Shown here: one piece after another, positions 20,487 through 32,237 of the stretch
Layout: each line of letters begins with the position of its first letter
How positions within the stretch are numbered: the stretch's first letter is position 1
Assembly: GCA_039602395.1 (NCBI GenBank)
Contig: JBCNJP010000003.1
Coordinates: 16,587,167 to 16,651,166, forward strand
Length of the DNA: 64,000 bases
Origin: Deinandra increscens subsp. villosa
Lineage: Eukaryota > Streptophyta > Magnoliopsida > Asterales > Asteraceae
Direction of reading: 5' to 3'
Program-made: the position numbers and the translations under genes
The notes under the pieces: model-generated
What the model was told of the DNA's origin: nothing
Seen by the model: only the letters and a program-made list of their open reading frames with translations
Database searches by the model: none

Positions 20487-23400
20487 TTAGAATTGAGTAG
20501 AGCATACACCGGGTTGACTTCGGCTGATTAGCTCTGAACACGGGGATGGGCTAACCTCAACCGAACCACCACTTACATCTGAGCAACTCCACGGACCATT
20601 TCTCGAACCGGTGGACCCACTTAGATGTATATTAGCAAGACAAATGTCTGTGAACGGTGAGTTCTTCAAACCCTTGATCAAACCAGCTTGTTGAACCTTC
20701 TCACCCCATACATTTTGTATCCTTATGTTTTTCATAACCGGTAGTGCATTCGGGTCGTAGTTTTCGTCAGGATGGTCGCCTACATCACCCGCAATCTTGA
20801 TTCCTTTCCGCACAGTTTCCATGAAAACATTGGAAACAGTAATGTTTCTTATGACTCCACCCCTTCCGATGTTTGTTTTCAAATGGATTCCAATCCCGGT
20901 GTTGGAAAGAGTTATGTGTTCTGCTAGTACGTTTGTAACCCCACCGGAAGTTTCACTTCCGACTGCAATTCCGGCAAATGGAGAAGATCCGGTGATTCGC
21001 CGGATTGTGATGTCATTACTGGGTCGCCCGTAAGCTATTCCGTATTGATCCCATCCACTTTTTACAGCAATGAGGTCATCTCCTGTTGAAATGTAGGAGT
21101 CCTCTATGCATACATGGGAGCTTGAATCTGTATCAATATAATATATGTAATCATATTTGAGTTACTATTATGCATCTACATTCTACACAGATGGCAGGCA
21201 AGTAAATAAAGATTGTAGTTTTTTTGGTGTGTACCTGGATCAATTCCATCTGTGTTGGGAGAGTCGGGTGGAGCCAATATCGTGACATACCGTATAACAA
21301 CATTACTGTGCATAGAAAACAATACATAAATAAGTTTATAAAAATAAAAGAATAAAAAAGAAGACTGGCTCAATGAAATTCCCACCACACATATTGGCTT
21401 TTGGTAGATTTTTGTGGACAAACGAATTCATAGAAGGGCAGAGTTTAAACCCGTTAATTAATGAAAATGGCAGTTTATGTCATGCTTTTATCTCAATCGG
21501 GTCAAATGGGTATAAAGTTATACAAATGTATTTTTAACACGTTCAACCTCCCACTATCGCTTTATATAGGAAAATAGAATATTATTCTTATGATATAGTT
21601 TTTGGGATCATATTTAACACATTAACTTTTTCTAAGAGTAATTAGAAAATGGAGGATGTGTTTGGATCAACCCAACCTTTTTTGACTAGCTACTTTGCTA
21701 CCTCTGAAATTAACATTGCGTAATACCTGCAGTATACAGGGTGAATGTTCCAAAAGGGTGAATCCTTGAAGATCACATTAGAAATGATAATGCCTCTGGA
21801 ATCTTTAAATTCAACAAGATTTGGTCGAGTGAACTGCAAGGTTCTCTGTCTCCACATGTTCCACCACACATCACCTTGGCCATCTATCGTCCCATTTTCA
21901 CCTGATAAATGATGTTTATATCAAAAGAATATTCAAAGAATAGTGCATTTGATGCAAGAATCAAGCTTAATTTAAAGATCACTTAGAGAACAGGCAGTGG
22001 GTTTCTTATACATACCAGTAATAATCACATCATGGAGACCATCTCCATGGATAAAGCTCATATACCTTCCCCCTGGACGTTCTCTCCCTCTTCCATAAGA
22101 AGGCAGTGGAGCAATTAGAGGCCAGTTTGACGTGTCCTGAAGCATGAATGAAATTATGCATGGTAAAAAGCGTTATAATATAGTAGATTCTAGTTACTCT
22201 CGGTTTCAAGAAGTAGTGAAAACTAATTCAGTTCAACTATGTGTTACTTTGTTCCCACCCATTGGCGTTATGACGCTTGAAACAATTTCCATTTTTGGAT
22301 ATAGTGTAAACATACTAACATTTTGTTTTTTACAAGTTTTCAAGGAAGGATTACTAATCTATCTATTGCCATTTGCCAGTATTAGAACTTGTTAGTACCA
22401 CTAGTTGTGGTGGACAAGACTCTTTTTTTGTCAACTTGTCATTCAAAACATTGAAGACCCTAGTTGTGGTGGACAAGACTCTTTTTTTGTCAACTTGTCA
22501 TTCAAAACATTGAAGACATATGACAAATAGTTTTAACACATGTACAAAATTAATGCACACTCATACATGTGTGAGGAACTGAGGATACATGGAAGTTTAA
22601 CACAAAACTAAGAAACTATCTTATGGTTCATGTGTTAAATACACACACACATATTTTTAAACAAATTTAAAACCTTTGTGGACGACAATCAGCTTTAACT
22701 GTATGTATTGGAGTGTTAAATTCCAAATATATAAATCTGAAATCTATTCTTTCAAATAAACACATGACATATTTTTAAATAAATGATAATAAAAAAAGAA
22801 TGCTTTAATGGTGGGACTAAACCAATAATGCCAACCTTTAAATAGCTTATAGCTGTCGTTATTTATTTCCAAGAAAGCAACAAGTGTATGCACATGCGAT
22901 TGGTCCCACATGCAAATATAGGAAACCACTAAGCTTTCTATCATCCATTCCCTTCTATGGCTTCATCAGAAATAAGCTCACCGCTTTTGATGTTTCGTGG
23001 GTCCCTAATTAACCCATCAGGATAGGCAAACTATTATTCTAATATTCCCCACTCTTATTACTTGCTTCAATTAGCAACAATGCTACATAAGTGTACAATA
23101 TTTCTTGAAAACCATTGAAGAGTAGTACCTCCAATTTATACAATGTGTTTTTGGACATCTTAGAATTTGAATATTTAAGATTGATGGCATCTAATGAAGA
23201 AAAACATTGCATATCAAGATTAATGTTCTTTGTAGTGATAACAATTAAACAAGGAGGTGGTTCTGACTCAAACTTTAACAGCATAATTTCAATCGATTTT
23301 AATCATTTCCAAAAGAAAATTGCCTTGCTTTTGACCGAAGCAAAGTAATATGTCGGTTCTACATTGCACTTCTAATGATCCAATTTAATCAAATATTGTA

Positions 23401-24161
23401 TTGACACAAATCTATATTTAATTTACAAAGAACATAACTTTGTAACGGTAACCGATAGCGTGCTTCTTTTTATAAGCTAACAAATCCAAAATTTTATATA
23501 AAAAACAAAAAGATGTACTAGTCTCTTGTGTGAAGCTACAATCCAAACATCAAAGTTTGCTTTAATCATTATTTTCCTTTTGCTTTATAGCAATAATTAG
23601 ACCATTAGCACAAAATCAAGCAACTGTTTGGTACAATTAAAACAAAAAAAAGACTGAGATGAGACAAATTATTGCAATCAAGCACATAATCAAGCACATT
23701 TTTAAGCATTCCAGATGTTGCAACTAGTTTTAAGCCACAAAATTCGAGTTTGAGATGCAATAATTTAAACTCCAACAAGAATTGTGCTACTATTTAATAG
23801 ATTGTAATGGATTTAGTACCTGTGTAGCTTTGATAACAGCACCTTTAGCTAGATACAGAGTCATTCGACTAGTAAGATTGAAGCTCTCTGTTAGATAAAC
23901 ACCAGGAGGAATGTAAAGAAGCGTTCCTCCTCTCCTCCTCAAATGCTCAATCCTATAAATCGCCTCCCTGAATGCTTTCGTATTCAGCGTTCTTCCATCA
24001 CCGACCGCGCCAAAATCAGTTATCGATATCTTATCGCTCCGGTACACCATCGGCACGATTCCGGAGCAAGTAACCTCTCCGGCCGCCGAGCAGTAACATT
24101 GCAGGAACACTAATGCGACAGCGAAACACGTAACCAGATTCGAAACTCCTCCGTTCTTCAT
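20487..24161 (-). CDS. Polygalacturonase-like protein, glycoside hydrolase family 28 (five exons, 449 aa)
   Basis: Exons are 24161-23820, 22136-22016, 21901-21727, 21305-21235 and 21127-20487. All four introns are GT-AG, and the exon lengths sum to 1350 nt with every junction in phase. The protein has an N-terminal signal peptide (hydrophobic core about residues 9-24), then the right-handed beta-helix of GH28 enzymes. Motifs: DFGAVGDG near residue 50, NTDGID at 230-235 with D232, and GDD at 252-254. D232, D253 and D254 match the catalytic aspartates of polygalacturonases. Where classical enzymes have GHG there is GSE (293-295), and the RIK motif reads HLK. This pattern occurs in a plant 'probable polygalacturonase' clade (At3g62110-like). 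Expected role: secreted cell-wall enzyme acting on pectin; without the usual histidine its activity is uncertain. Potential N-glycosylation sites at NLT and NIT. Helitron and copia insertions lie just downstream and upstream. Confidence 0.93.
22401..22517. repeat. 59-bp tandem duplication in intron 1 of the polygalacturonase gene
   Basis: CTAGTTGTGGTGGACAAGAC and the following 39 bp occur twice, starting at 22401 and 22460, identical by eye. This is a recent duplication. Confidence 0.95.
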
Positions 24162-24704
24162 TTCCTGTTACACTTGCAGAGATTTAGGGCTTTTAACCTA
24201 GAATTTAGGAAAGTAGATTGCTAAATCGGAAAATGACGCAAATCAGGGGAACACGCAAAAGTAAAGACATTTTGTTATCTAAATGAGTAGATCTAGGAGT
24301 ATAAATGATTGTTGTTTAATAATAATATTAGCATGAGAAGTTTAAATAGCAAATGTAAGTTATGAAGGAGGTGAGAATACGATTATTTACTTAGGGAGCT
24401 GAGGCGGCGGAATACGGCGGTGGTGCGGCGGAGCTACCAGGCGGTGGCAATCAGCTGGTTTGTTTGCAAAGTATGCGTCTGCTTTCCTGCTATTATTGTC
24501 CATGTGAGGTGAGAGTGGAGATAGCAACTGACACAATGCGCGTTGTCCCGTAAAGCGCGTGGCGATGTCGATAATTTAAATAGACACAATTTTAATATCT
24601 ACCGTTAGATTTCATATTTGTGACTTTGTGTATGTTACATTTTTTTTAACGATAAATCTAAACTACTTTTAAACTTCATTGTAAATTACTATATATCAGG
24701 TTTT
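24162..24704 (-). promoter_or_regulatory. Upstream region of the polygalacturonase gene
   Basis: The 543 bp between the ATG and the copia target duplication contain a GC-rich stretch (about 24395-24475, GGCGG repeats) that may be a 5' UTR exon. A CTAA|GTAAAT donor-like site follows it, and an AACAG acceptor-like site lies just before the ATG. A GCGCG-rich segment lies at 24536-24566. No confident TATA box. The copia insertion caps this region on its upstream side. Confidence 0.35.
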
Positions 24705-24709
24705 GAATT
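24705..24709. repeat. Target site duplication GAATT of copia element 3, left
   Basis: GAATT precedes the TG of the left LTR and recurs at 41098-41102 after the right LTR. Confidence 0.6.
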
Positions 24710-25205
24710 TGTTATGAAACATGGTAGAAATCAACAAGATACTGAATCGACTAAAGATACTGAATCGACTAAAAGAATACAACTCTTTACAAACGAATGA
24801 ACAAAGGAACTGAACTGAACTACAACAACAGCAAGAAGACTGATCATCAACTCGATGATCTTACAAGCAAAACGAACCAGAGAAATAACCGAGACCGATT
24901 TTCAAATCGATGAACAACCAAACGAAAACCCTAACAGACAAACGAACGAAGACTCGAGAGAAAATCACCCAGCGGCTGAAACTTCTAACACTCTCATAAC
25001 CCTAGCTGAGCGTAACCACGCTTTTATACACCAAGCCACGAACTGGACCTTTAGCCACAGCAGCCCACAAGCCCAAATGAAGTCCAAGTCCACATCTCTA
25101 AACCTGATTTATATACAACTCAAGTTAGAATTATTTTGACTACACAATAAATAATATTTGAGGATATGAAATTGTCAAAAATACAATTTCTCTGTATTTT
25201 TAACA
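24710..25205 (-). repeat. 3' LTR of copia element 3
   Basis: Starts TGTTATG and ends TTTAACA (496 bp). The inner end abuts a polypurine tract. Includes a 17-bp tandem repeat (AGATACTGAATCGACTA) at about 24739-24773. Segment 25022-25205 matches 40909-41097 with small indels. Confidence 0.65.
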
Positions 25206-28200
25206 TCTCTCCTCAATTTTATATCCGAAACAATCAAACATGCCCAAACGTTTTGTTAGTTTGTCATGTTGACCAGCAAGAAGACTTTTCGTTAAAACAT
25301 CTGCAGTTTGTTCCTCAGAACCAATTCCTGCAGTTTTAATCAAACCTGACGTGATCTTTTCTCTTAAGAAAAACAGGTCTATTTCAAAATGTTTTGTTCG
25401 ATCGTGAAAAACAGGATTTGCAGCAATGGATATTGCAGCACTACTGTCACAATGTAACAGTACCGGAAGAGGAATTTTGACTCTTAACTCATGCAAAACA
25501 TTTAAAATCCACATGACCTCACAAGTAGCAGCACACATTGACCTATACTCTGCTTCAGCAGAGGATCTAGATATAGTGGGTTGTTTTTTGCTTTTCCATG
25601 ACACCAAAGAGTTACCCAGAAAAATACAAAACCCAGTGACCGATTTTCTAGTAACCAAACACTTAGCCCAGTCTGAATCAACATATGCAACCAATTCAAA
25701 CTTGTTACCTCTGCTAAGAAGAATACCCTTACCTGGATCCTTCTTCAAATATCTCAAAAGCCTCAAGGTCATTTTAAGGTGGGTATTTGTAGGAGCATGC
25801 ATAAACTGACTCAAATACTGAACATAATATGCAATATCTGGTCTGGTATGACACAGATAAATAAGTTTACCAATAAGCTTTTGAAAACCAGAAATATTAG
25901 TAAGTACAGGATTGTCTTTTTTGCAACTCTCAGAAATAACATAATGAGGCTCAAGAGGAGTGTTAACAGGTTTAGATCCAGTTAACCCAAACTCACCCAG
26001 AAGCTCAGTACAAAAATTCCTCTGTGACAAGCATAGACCTTTATTTGTTTTAATGACTCCAATACCCAAAAAATATTTTAACTCACCCAAATCTTTTATA
26101 AGAAACTTCTCCTTTAATAGAAACTTAACTTTCTCAATATCACTAAGACTGTTTCCAGTAATAATGATATCATCAACATAAACCAACAAAACAGTCAATA
26201 CACTATTCACAGATCTCACAAACAAAGAATAATCACTTTTACTCTGCACAAAACCAATTTCAACAAGAGCTCTAACCAACTTTTCATGCACATACGAGGA
26301 GCTTGTTTTAACCCATACAATGATTTAACTAATTTACACACTTTATTATCACCTTTTGAAAAATAGCCTTTAGGAAGAGTCATATACACATCCTCATATA
26401 GATCACCATAAAGAAAGGCATTGTTAATATCTAACTGATACAAAGGCCAGTTATTTTCAACAGCAACACACAAAACACATCTAATTGTCACCATTTTTAC
26501 AACAGGATAGAATGTTTCATCAAAATCAACACCTTCAGTTTGGCTATATCCCTTAGCTACCAATCTAGCTTTATATCTTTCACTTTCCCCATTAGACCTA
26601 TACTTAATTTTAAAAATCCACTTACAGCCTATTGGTTTTCTATCATGAGGTAGATCAACTATCTCCCAAGTGTGATTCCTTTGTAAAGCAGCCATTTCTT
26701 CATTCATGGCATTTACCCAATTATTATCAGTCATAGCTTCTTTAAAAATTTTGGGTTCAGTTGACTTATTTAACATACAAGCAAACAGTTTATCATTAAC
26801 AGATAACCTAGAATAATTAACAACTTTCTCTAAGCCATACTTAACTTTTCCCTCTATCACATAATCCTGCAACTTATTTGGTAAAACAGACTTCCTAGAT
26901 GATCTCCACACAGATGGTGTTGGTGTATCAGAAGGGACAGTGGTACCCTCAGACGGGCTAGTGACCTCATGATCAACATCATGTGGTTCAAGGATAGGTT
27001 CTACCCCACTGGTATCTTCAGCTGAGCTAGATGGTACCTCACCAGAACCATCAACACCTGATGCAGATGGTCCTGATGCACCCCTCATATGGTCAGAAGA
27101 AGTACCAGGTTGCCAAACCTCACTAGAATCATCAATAAATTTCCCCCTGTCATCATTGGGATTTGAATCACCTAAAATATGTTGGTTATTTGTGTAAAAC
27201 ATAACAAAAAATGTGAGATGATCCACATTCATCTCAGATTGAACAGAATGTTCAGAAAAGGTATTTTTAGATTTAAAAGGAAACTCAGTTTCATAAAATT
27301 GCACATCTCCTGAAAATAACATTTTTGAATTGTCCAAACTCCACAATTTATACCCTTTCTTTTCAATTAAATAACCAACAAAAACACATTTTTCAGCATG
27401 TGAACCAAACTTATTTGTATTATTTAAAATTGTGGAAAAACACAAACAACCAAAAGACCTTAGGTGACTTAAAGGGGGACTCACAACAAACAACATTTCA
27501 TATGGAGATTTACCATTTAGTACAGATGAAGGAAGCCTGTTAATCAAGTAAGTGGCAGTTAGAATAGTTTCAGGCCAAAATCTCAAAGGAATACCAGATT
27601 GAAAAAGTAAGGATCTAGCAACATTAAGAAGGTGTCTATGTTTCCTCTCAACCACCCCATTTTGTTGAGGTGTATAAGCACAAGAGGTCTGATGAATAAT
27701 GCCATGATCTTTAACAAATGTAAAAAATTGATGATTAACAAACTCAGTGCCATTATCACTTCTAAAAATTTTAACAGATATACCAAACTGATTTTTTAGT
27801 AACAGAAAAAAACCTTTTGACATTATCATACACCTCAGACTCACTAGTAAGCAAATACACCCAAACAGCCCTTGAGTAATCATCCACTATAGTTAAGAAA
27901 AAACTATAACCCTCTTGACTTTGAACCTTATAAGGTCCCCACACATCAAGGTGTACCAGATCTCCTATTTTAGTGGACTTATGATCACTCATAGGGAAAG
28001 GTTCCCTATGTTGTTTAGCCTTGTGACAGACATCACAAGGATTAGGCCTATCTAACTTGGTTAGAGTAAGGGGATCCTTTAAAACAGACAACACTTGGTC
28101 TGAGGGATGACCAAGTCTACTATGCGACAACTCAGTAGATACACTATTAACTAAACCCACCTTATTACACATAAAAGGAACACCACTGAAGTACAATCCA

Positions 28201-29688
28201 TCAACTTGATTACTAGTCAGAAGAATTTTCTTGGTGACAAAATCCTGAACATAACACTTATATTCATCAAAGAAAACTCCCATTTTATTATCTCTAGCAA
28301 GATTATATACAGACACAAGGTTAACCTGATAATCTGGTACAACAAACACATTTTCCAAAACAACTTCTTCTTTAATTTGAAACTTCCAATATGAGTAACA
28401 ACAACAACAGTTCCATTTGGGTGTTTTACCTTAATATTTAAATCTAACACATTTACCTTGTTAAACACACCCTGACAGCTTTTAACCATATGTTGGTTTG
28501 CACCAGAATCAATTATCCAACCAGTTTCCACCCCTTGTGTTCCATTTCAAGAAAAAACAAATTCCCTTTTATCAAACATATACACAATCAAATTACTCAG
28601 AACAGTACCTCCCATATTACAGGCAGGAGAGCTGTTCCCAGGAGTTTCCTTTAACAAACTCAACAATTTTGTCACTTGATCAGAAGTAAGTCTATTTAAC
28701 AAAGAATTAGAATTAGTACCCAATTGACCTTGACTAGACACATCAGCCTGATTAGTCCTACCAGTTTGACCAGGGAACTGATTTCCCCTAAGTTTAAATC
28801 CAGGAGGAAAACCAACTAACTCAAAACACCTTTCTTTCATATGCCCAATTTTATTACAATGTGTACACTTCATATTAGGATTGGGACCTCTGTTAGATCT
28901 TCTTAAATTTGTATTTTGAGACTGAAAGCCATTTTGTGACTGAACACTTTTTGTAACAAAAACAGAGTTTCGACCTTGAGTCTTATGACTCCCACTACTA
29001 AGTTTGTGTGACTCATCTCTAGACACTACTGAGAAGCCAGTCTTCACAGTAGGTAGAGGATCCCTGATCAAAAGGTTAGACCTAACAGATTGGTAAGAAT
29101 CATCAAGACCTATAAGAAACTGCATCAACTTAACTAAACCACTAAAATCATTAAATGTTTTAGCAGCATCACAAATACAAGCAGGAATCTGGACAGTAGC
29201 ATCAAATTGTTTCCACATTGTGTTAAGTTTATTAAATATTCAGAAACAGACATCCCATTTTGTTTTAGTGAATTAATTTTTTGATACAAATCAAATACTA
29301 CTGATCCATCAACCTTATCATAGGTTTCTTTCAAATCCTCCCAAACTTCAGATGCTAAACTAGAATAAACCTAACCCACATATAACTCCTCAGATATGGA
29401 GTTAAGTATCCAAGTAAGCACGACAGAATTACATCTATCCCATTGTTGGGCTAACACATCATCAGTTTCAGACTTGATACACTTGCCATCTATAAATCCA
29501 GTTTTATGTTTTACCCGTAAGGCTAACTTCATAGCATTTGCCCATACCGTATAGTTCTTAGTCCCCTTCAATTTTATAGAGATAACAGTCAAACTGCTAG
29601 AATCACTAGCATGAAGATACAAAGGGTCAGAGGCCTCAATCTTACTAACAAGAGTAACAGTGTTACCACTACCAGCATCATCAGTCAT
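25200..29688 (-). pseudogene. Copia gag-pol polyprotein, broken
   Basis: Reading down the minus strand from MTDDAGSGNT at 29688: Gag, CCHC knuckle (CTHCNKIGHMKERC, about 28870), protease (WIIDSGANQHM, about 28515), pre-integrase (SRLGHPS), integrase ([24 protein letters not shown]), reverse transcriptase with YVDD near 26170, and RNase H (SRSSAEAEYRSM). Stops or frameshifts interrupt it near 29375, 29220, 28550, 28350, 27790 and 26290. All domains are present in order, so this is an old full-length copy, now unable to encode one polyprotein. The stop codon TAA lies inside the 3' LTR, so the polypurine tract is read as coding sequence. Confidence 0.93.
25206..25219 (-). other. Polypurine tract of copia element 3
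   Basis: Minus strand AAAATTGAGGAGAG directly before the 3' LTR. Confidence 0.7.
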
Positions 29689-30111
29689 GATTGCAGAATT
29701 TATCACACAATAACCACAAGAACACACAAACATACACAAATATTAAAGACAAGAACCATAAACGCACAACACTTTCACTAGCAACGAAACCCGGCCAGTG
29801 ATCCAGATACTTACCACATCATGGTGGCAGCCAAGTCTTAACCAGGGAGTTGCTAATGGGCACAAATCAGACAGATACAAACCAATAACACAACAAAGAA
29901 CAAAGGCAGTAGATATTACCAATAAAAAATATAAGAGATGGAACAATCTCACCAGATCGATAGCCCAAGTTAGGGTTTCCAATATCCAGATCTGATTCAA
30001 CCTTCACTTAGGGTTGTCAGACCTGGAGCGCATCCAAATAAGCCACCGCGACCTCTCTTCTTCTTGAACTTCTTCGATCTGAACCCCAACGTTCAGATCT
30101 ACACCAAGATC
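29689..30111 (-). other. Leader region of copia element 3, atypical
   Basis: No match to the inner 300 bp of the 3' LTR and no TGGTATCAGAGC-type site on the minus strand. It carries genic-looking stretches (TTAGGGTTTCC, CTTCTTCGATCTGAACCCC). The leader seems to have been replaced by other DNA before the gypsy insertion. Confidence 0.4.
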
Positions 30112-30116
30112 AGCAC
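30112..30116. repeat. Target site duplication AGCAC of the gypsy element, left
   Basis: AGCAC recurs at 40869-40873 directly after the 3' LTR. Confidence 0.95.
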
Positions 30117-31964
30117 TGATGTACCTTAATTTATACATCTTTTACTCAAATATTTCTTACACTTTTAAAAGTATTTGATATATTTTTCATTTAATATTAC
30201 TCCTAAATTGTTTACATTTGAATTTCAGGTGTTTTAGAAGACCCTGAGTAGAAACGAGCTAATTCAGTACAATTAACTGCAACACAAGATGCAGGCTGAA
30301 ACATTTCAAGAGATGATGAGCTAAAACGATGCATTTGAGCTACAGTCGAGGTTGTTGATTACTATTAATTGTTTTGATTTTTAAAAGAAAAAGAAAAAAA
30401 AAGTAAAAATAAAAGATGACATAAGCAATTGCAAGTTCACATGAACTTTGATGTGGAGATCAAAACAAAACAAATTGAATTTGTGGGCTGCAATATTGGG
30501 CTGATTCGGTTGAAGCCAGTGACGTGGGAAACAAGACTCACAACAATAAATAAAAAAGGAACATTAGGTAAATGGAGGAGGAACTTTTCAGACGGCTGGT
30601 GATATACGGCAGACGCAAGAGGAGAAAAGAAAACATTCAAAGAGAAAAAGAAAGGGACTACGGACGGCAGCAATAGGCAAGAGAAAAAGGAATTGACAGA
30701 GAACCCTACGAACAGAAGAAGCAATATTTGCATTCACAGGGAGCATTCGGTTTAGTATTTTGATTCCTAAACATTATTTTTTTCTAGTTCTATACTCTTA
30801 TGAACATGATGTTTATGAATTTTATTAGTATGAATTTTGTGTTCTTGAATATTATGAGTAGCTAAACCTTTACACCATCTAAGTTTGGATTGAATATTGG
30901 TATGACTTGATTATTTTTAGGTTTGTCTAATCTTGTGGCTAATGTTATTGTCAAGAATTTGTTAAATATTGATCTATGATGTATATGAGTACTACTTATA
31001 TGGTTGACGAGCATGCTATAATCCTCTTATAATTCTACTTGATTTATTTTGTATTTATCGAATAGAATTATATGTTTAGGTCGCGGACTTGGTGTTAGTG
31101 ATCTTTAAGTGGTTAAGCTAGAAATAGTTAATCATAGGAATAAGCGTGATTGTTGGTTTAAATTAGTGTTCTGCCAACCTTGAGACCGAGAGGAGATAGG
31201 TTGTTAGTTTCATCTTGGGTTATTAGTGGATTAGGATTAGGGTTGTGCGAGAGTGAATTTTAGCCTTTTCATAGTGATTACCTTGTGATTCTAAGTTATA
31301 GATCAAGTTTGACATTTTTACTCCTTTGCATCTAGGATTGTCGAGGACAGTTTTTTTACGTGCATTGTGATTGTTGAGACCGAGAGGAGATACATCATTA
31401 GAGTACTTTAGCATTCTAAGTTTGGTGAGACCGACAGGAGATCCATTCTTTTATCCCGGTGAGCTTTACACGACTCTTAGGATCATTTAGATGTGTTAGT
31501 GAGACCTGGCGGAGATGTAGCATGACTTGGTGATTTCTTAGTGTTCTATCTTTAGACCCGGTGCCATAAGATTAGTCATTCCTGAAGATAGTTGAGTCAT
31601 CCAATAGGATTCCTTACTTAGGTGGTTGCTTCCCCATATTTGAGTTTTACTCGTTCGTCCGTTGTTTTCTAGCCGTTTTCTTATTTTTCTTCCACGTCCG
31701 TAGTATTATATTTCTTTTTAGTCGTCTTAAGTATTTTAGTCCATTTAGTTAAAAAGAAAAAAAATCAACACTTTTTATTTTCGGTTAAATATTAATAAAG
31801 ATTTATTATCGGGAGTTTGAACACGCGTCCTTGGATTGACATCCGGTACTTGCTAATACTGTGCTACATACGAAGGGTACACTTGCCCGAGTGTGTAGTT
31901 TGGTCACCTAGTAATTACCCTTTTAAAACTTGAATCATTTTTATAGACCTCAATCTACGTATCA
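30117..31964 (+). repeat. 5' LTR of the Athila element
   Basis: Begins TGATGTACC, ends ACGTATCA. Carries four spaced copies of a GAGACCGAGAGGAGAT-like motif, starting at 31182, 31376, 31427 and 31501. Confidence 0.95.
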
Positions 31965-31970
31965 AGTTTT

Positions 31971-31988
31971 TGGCGCCGTTGCTGGGGA
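31971..31988 (+). other. Primer-binding site, tRNA-Asp
   Basis: TGGCGCCGTTGCTGGGGA, six bases after the LTR, complements the 3' end of plant tRNA-Asp with one mismatch, as in Athila elements. Confidence 0.85.
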
Positions 31989-32237
31989 CGCGTCAAATTC
32001 CGAGAACGATCGGAATTAGTAGTTTAACCAAATTTTGTTTTTAATTTAATTGCATATTTATTTTTCAAAAAAAAAAATAACAAAACAAAAAAAAAACAAA
32101 AAAAAAATTTTTAAAAAAAAATTATTTGCCTATTTATTCATTTCTGTTTTTTTTTAGTTGTGTGTTTTTTGTGTGAGCCCTTAGGTTAGTTTTTCCCTTT
32201 TTGTAATATATATATATACAAAAAAAAAACCTAGTTT
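31989..32237 (+). other. Untranslated leader of the Athila element
   Basis: A/T homopolymer-rich leader between the primer site and the first gag codon; no reading frame. Confidence 0.7.

Noticed and set aside
23039..23348. Overlapping frames on both strands in polygalacturonase intron 1
   Set aside because: They lie in an intron bounded by good splice sites and show no protein-like character.
24530..24570. GCGCG-rich inverted motif upstream of the polygalacturonase gene as a Helitron end
   Set aside because: No CTRR terminus beside it; left as possible promoter sequence.
31223..31414. 63-codon frame in the Athila LTR, repeated in the other LTR
   Set aside because: Its conservation follows from LTR duplication; composition and context give no support for coding.
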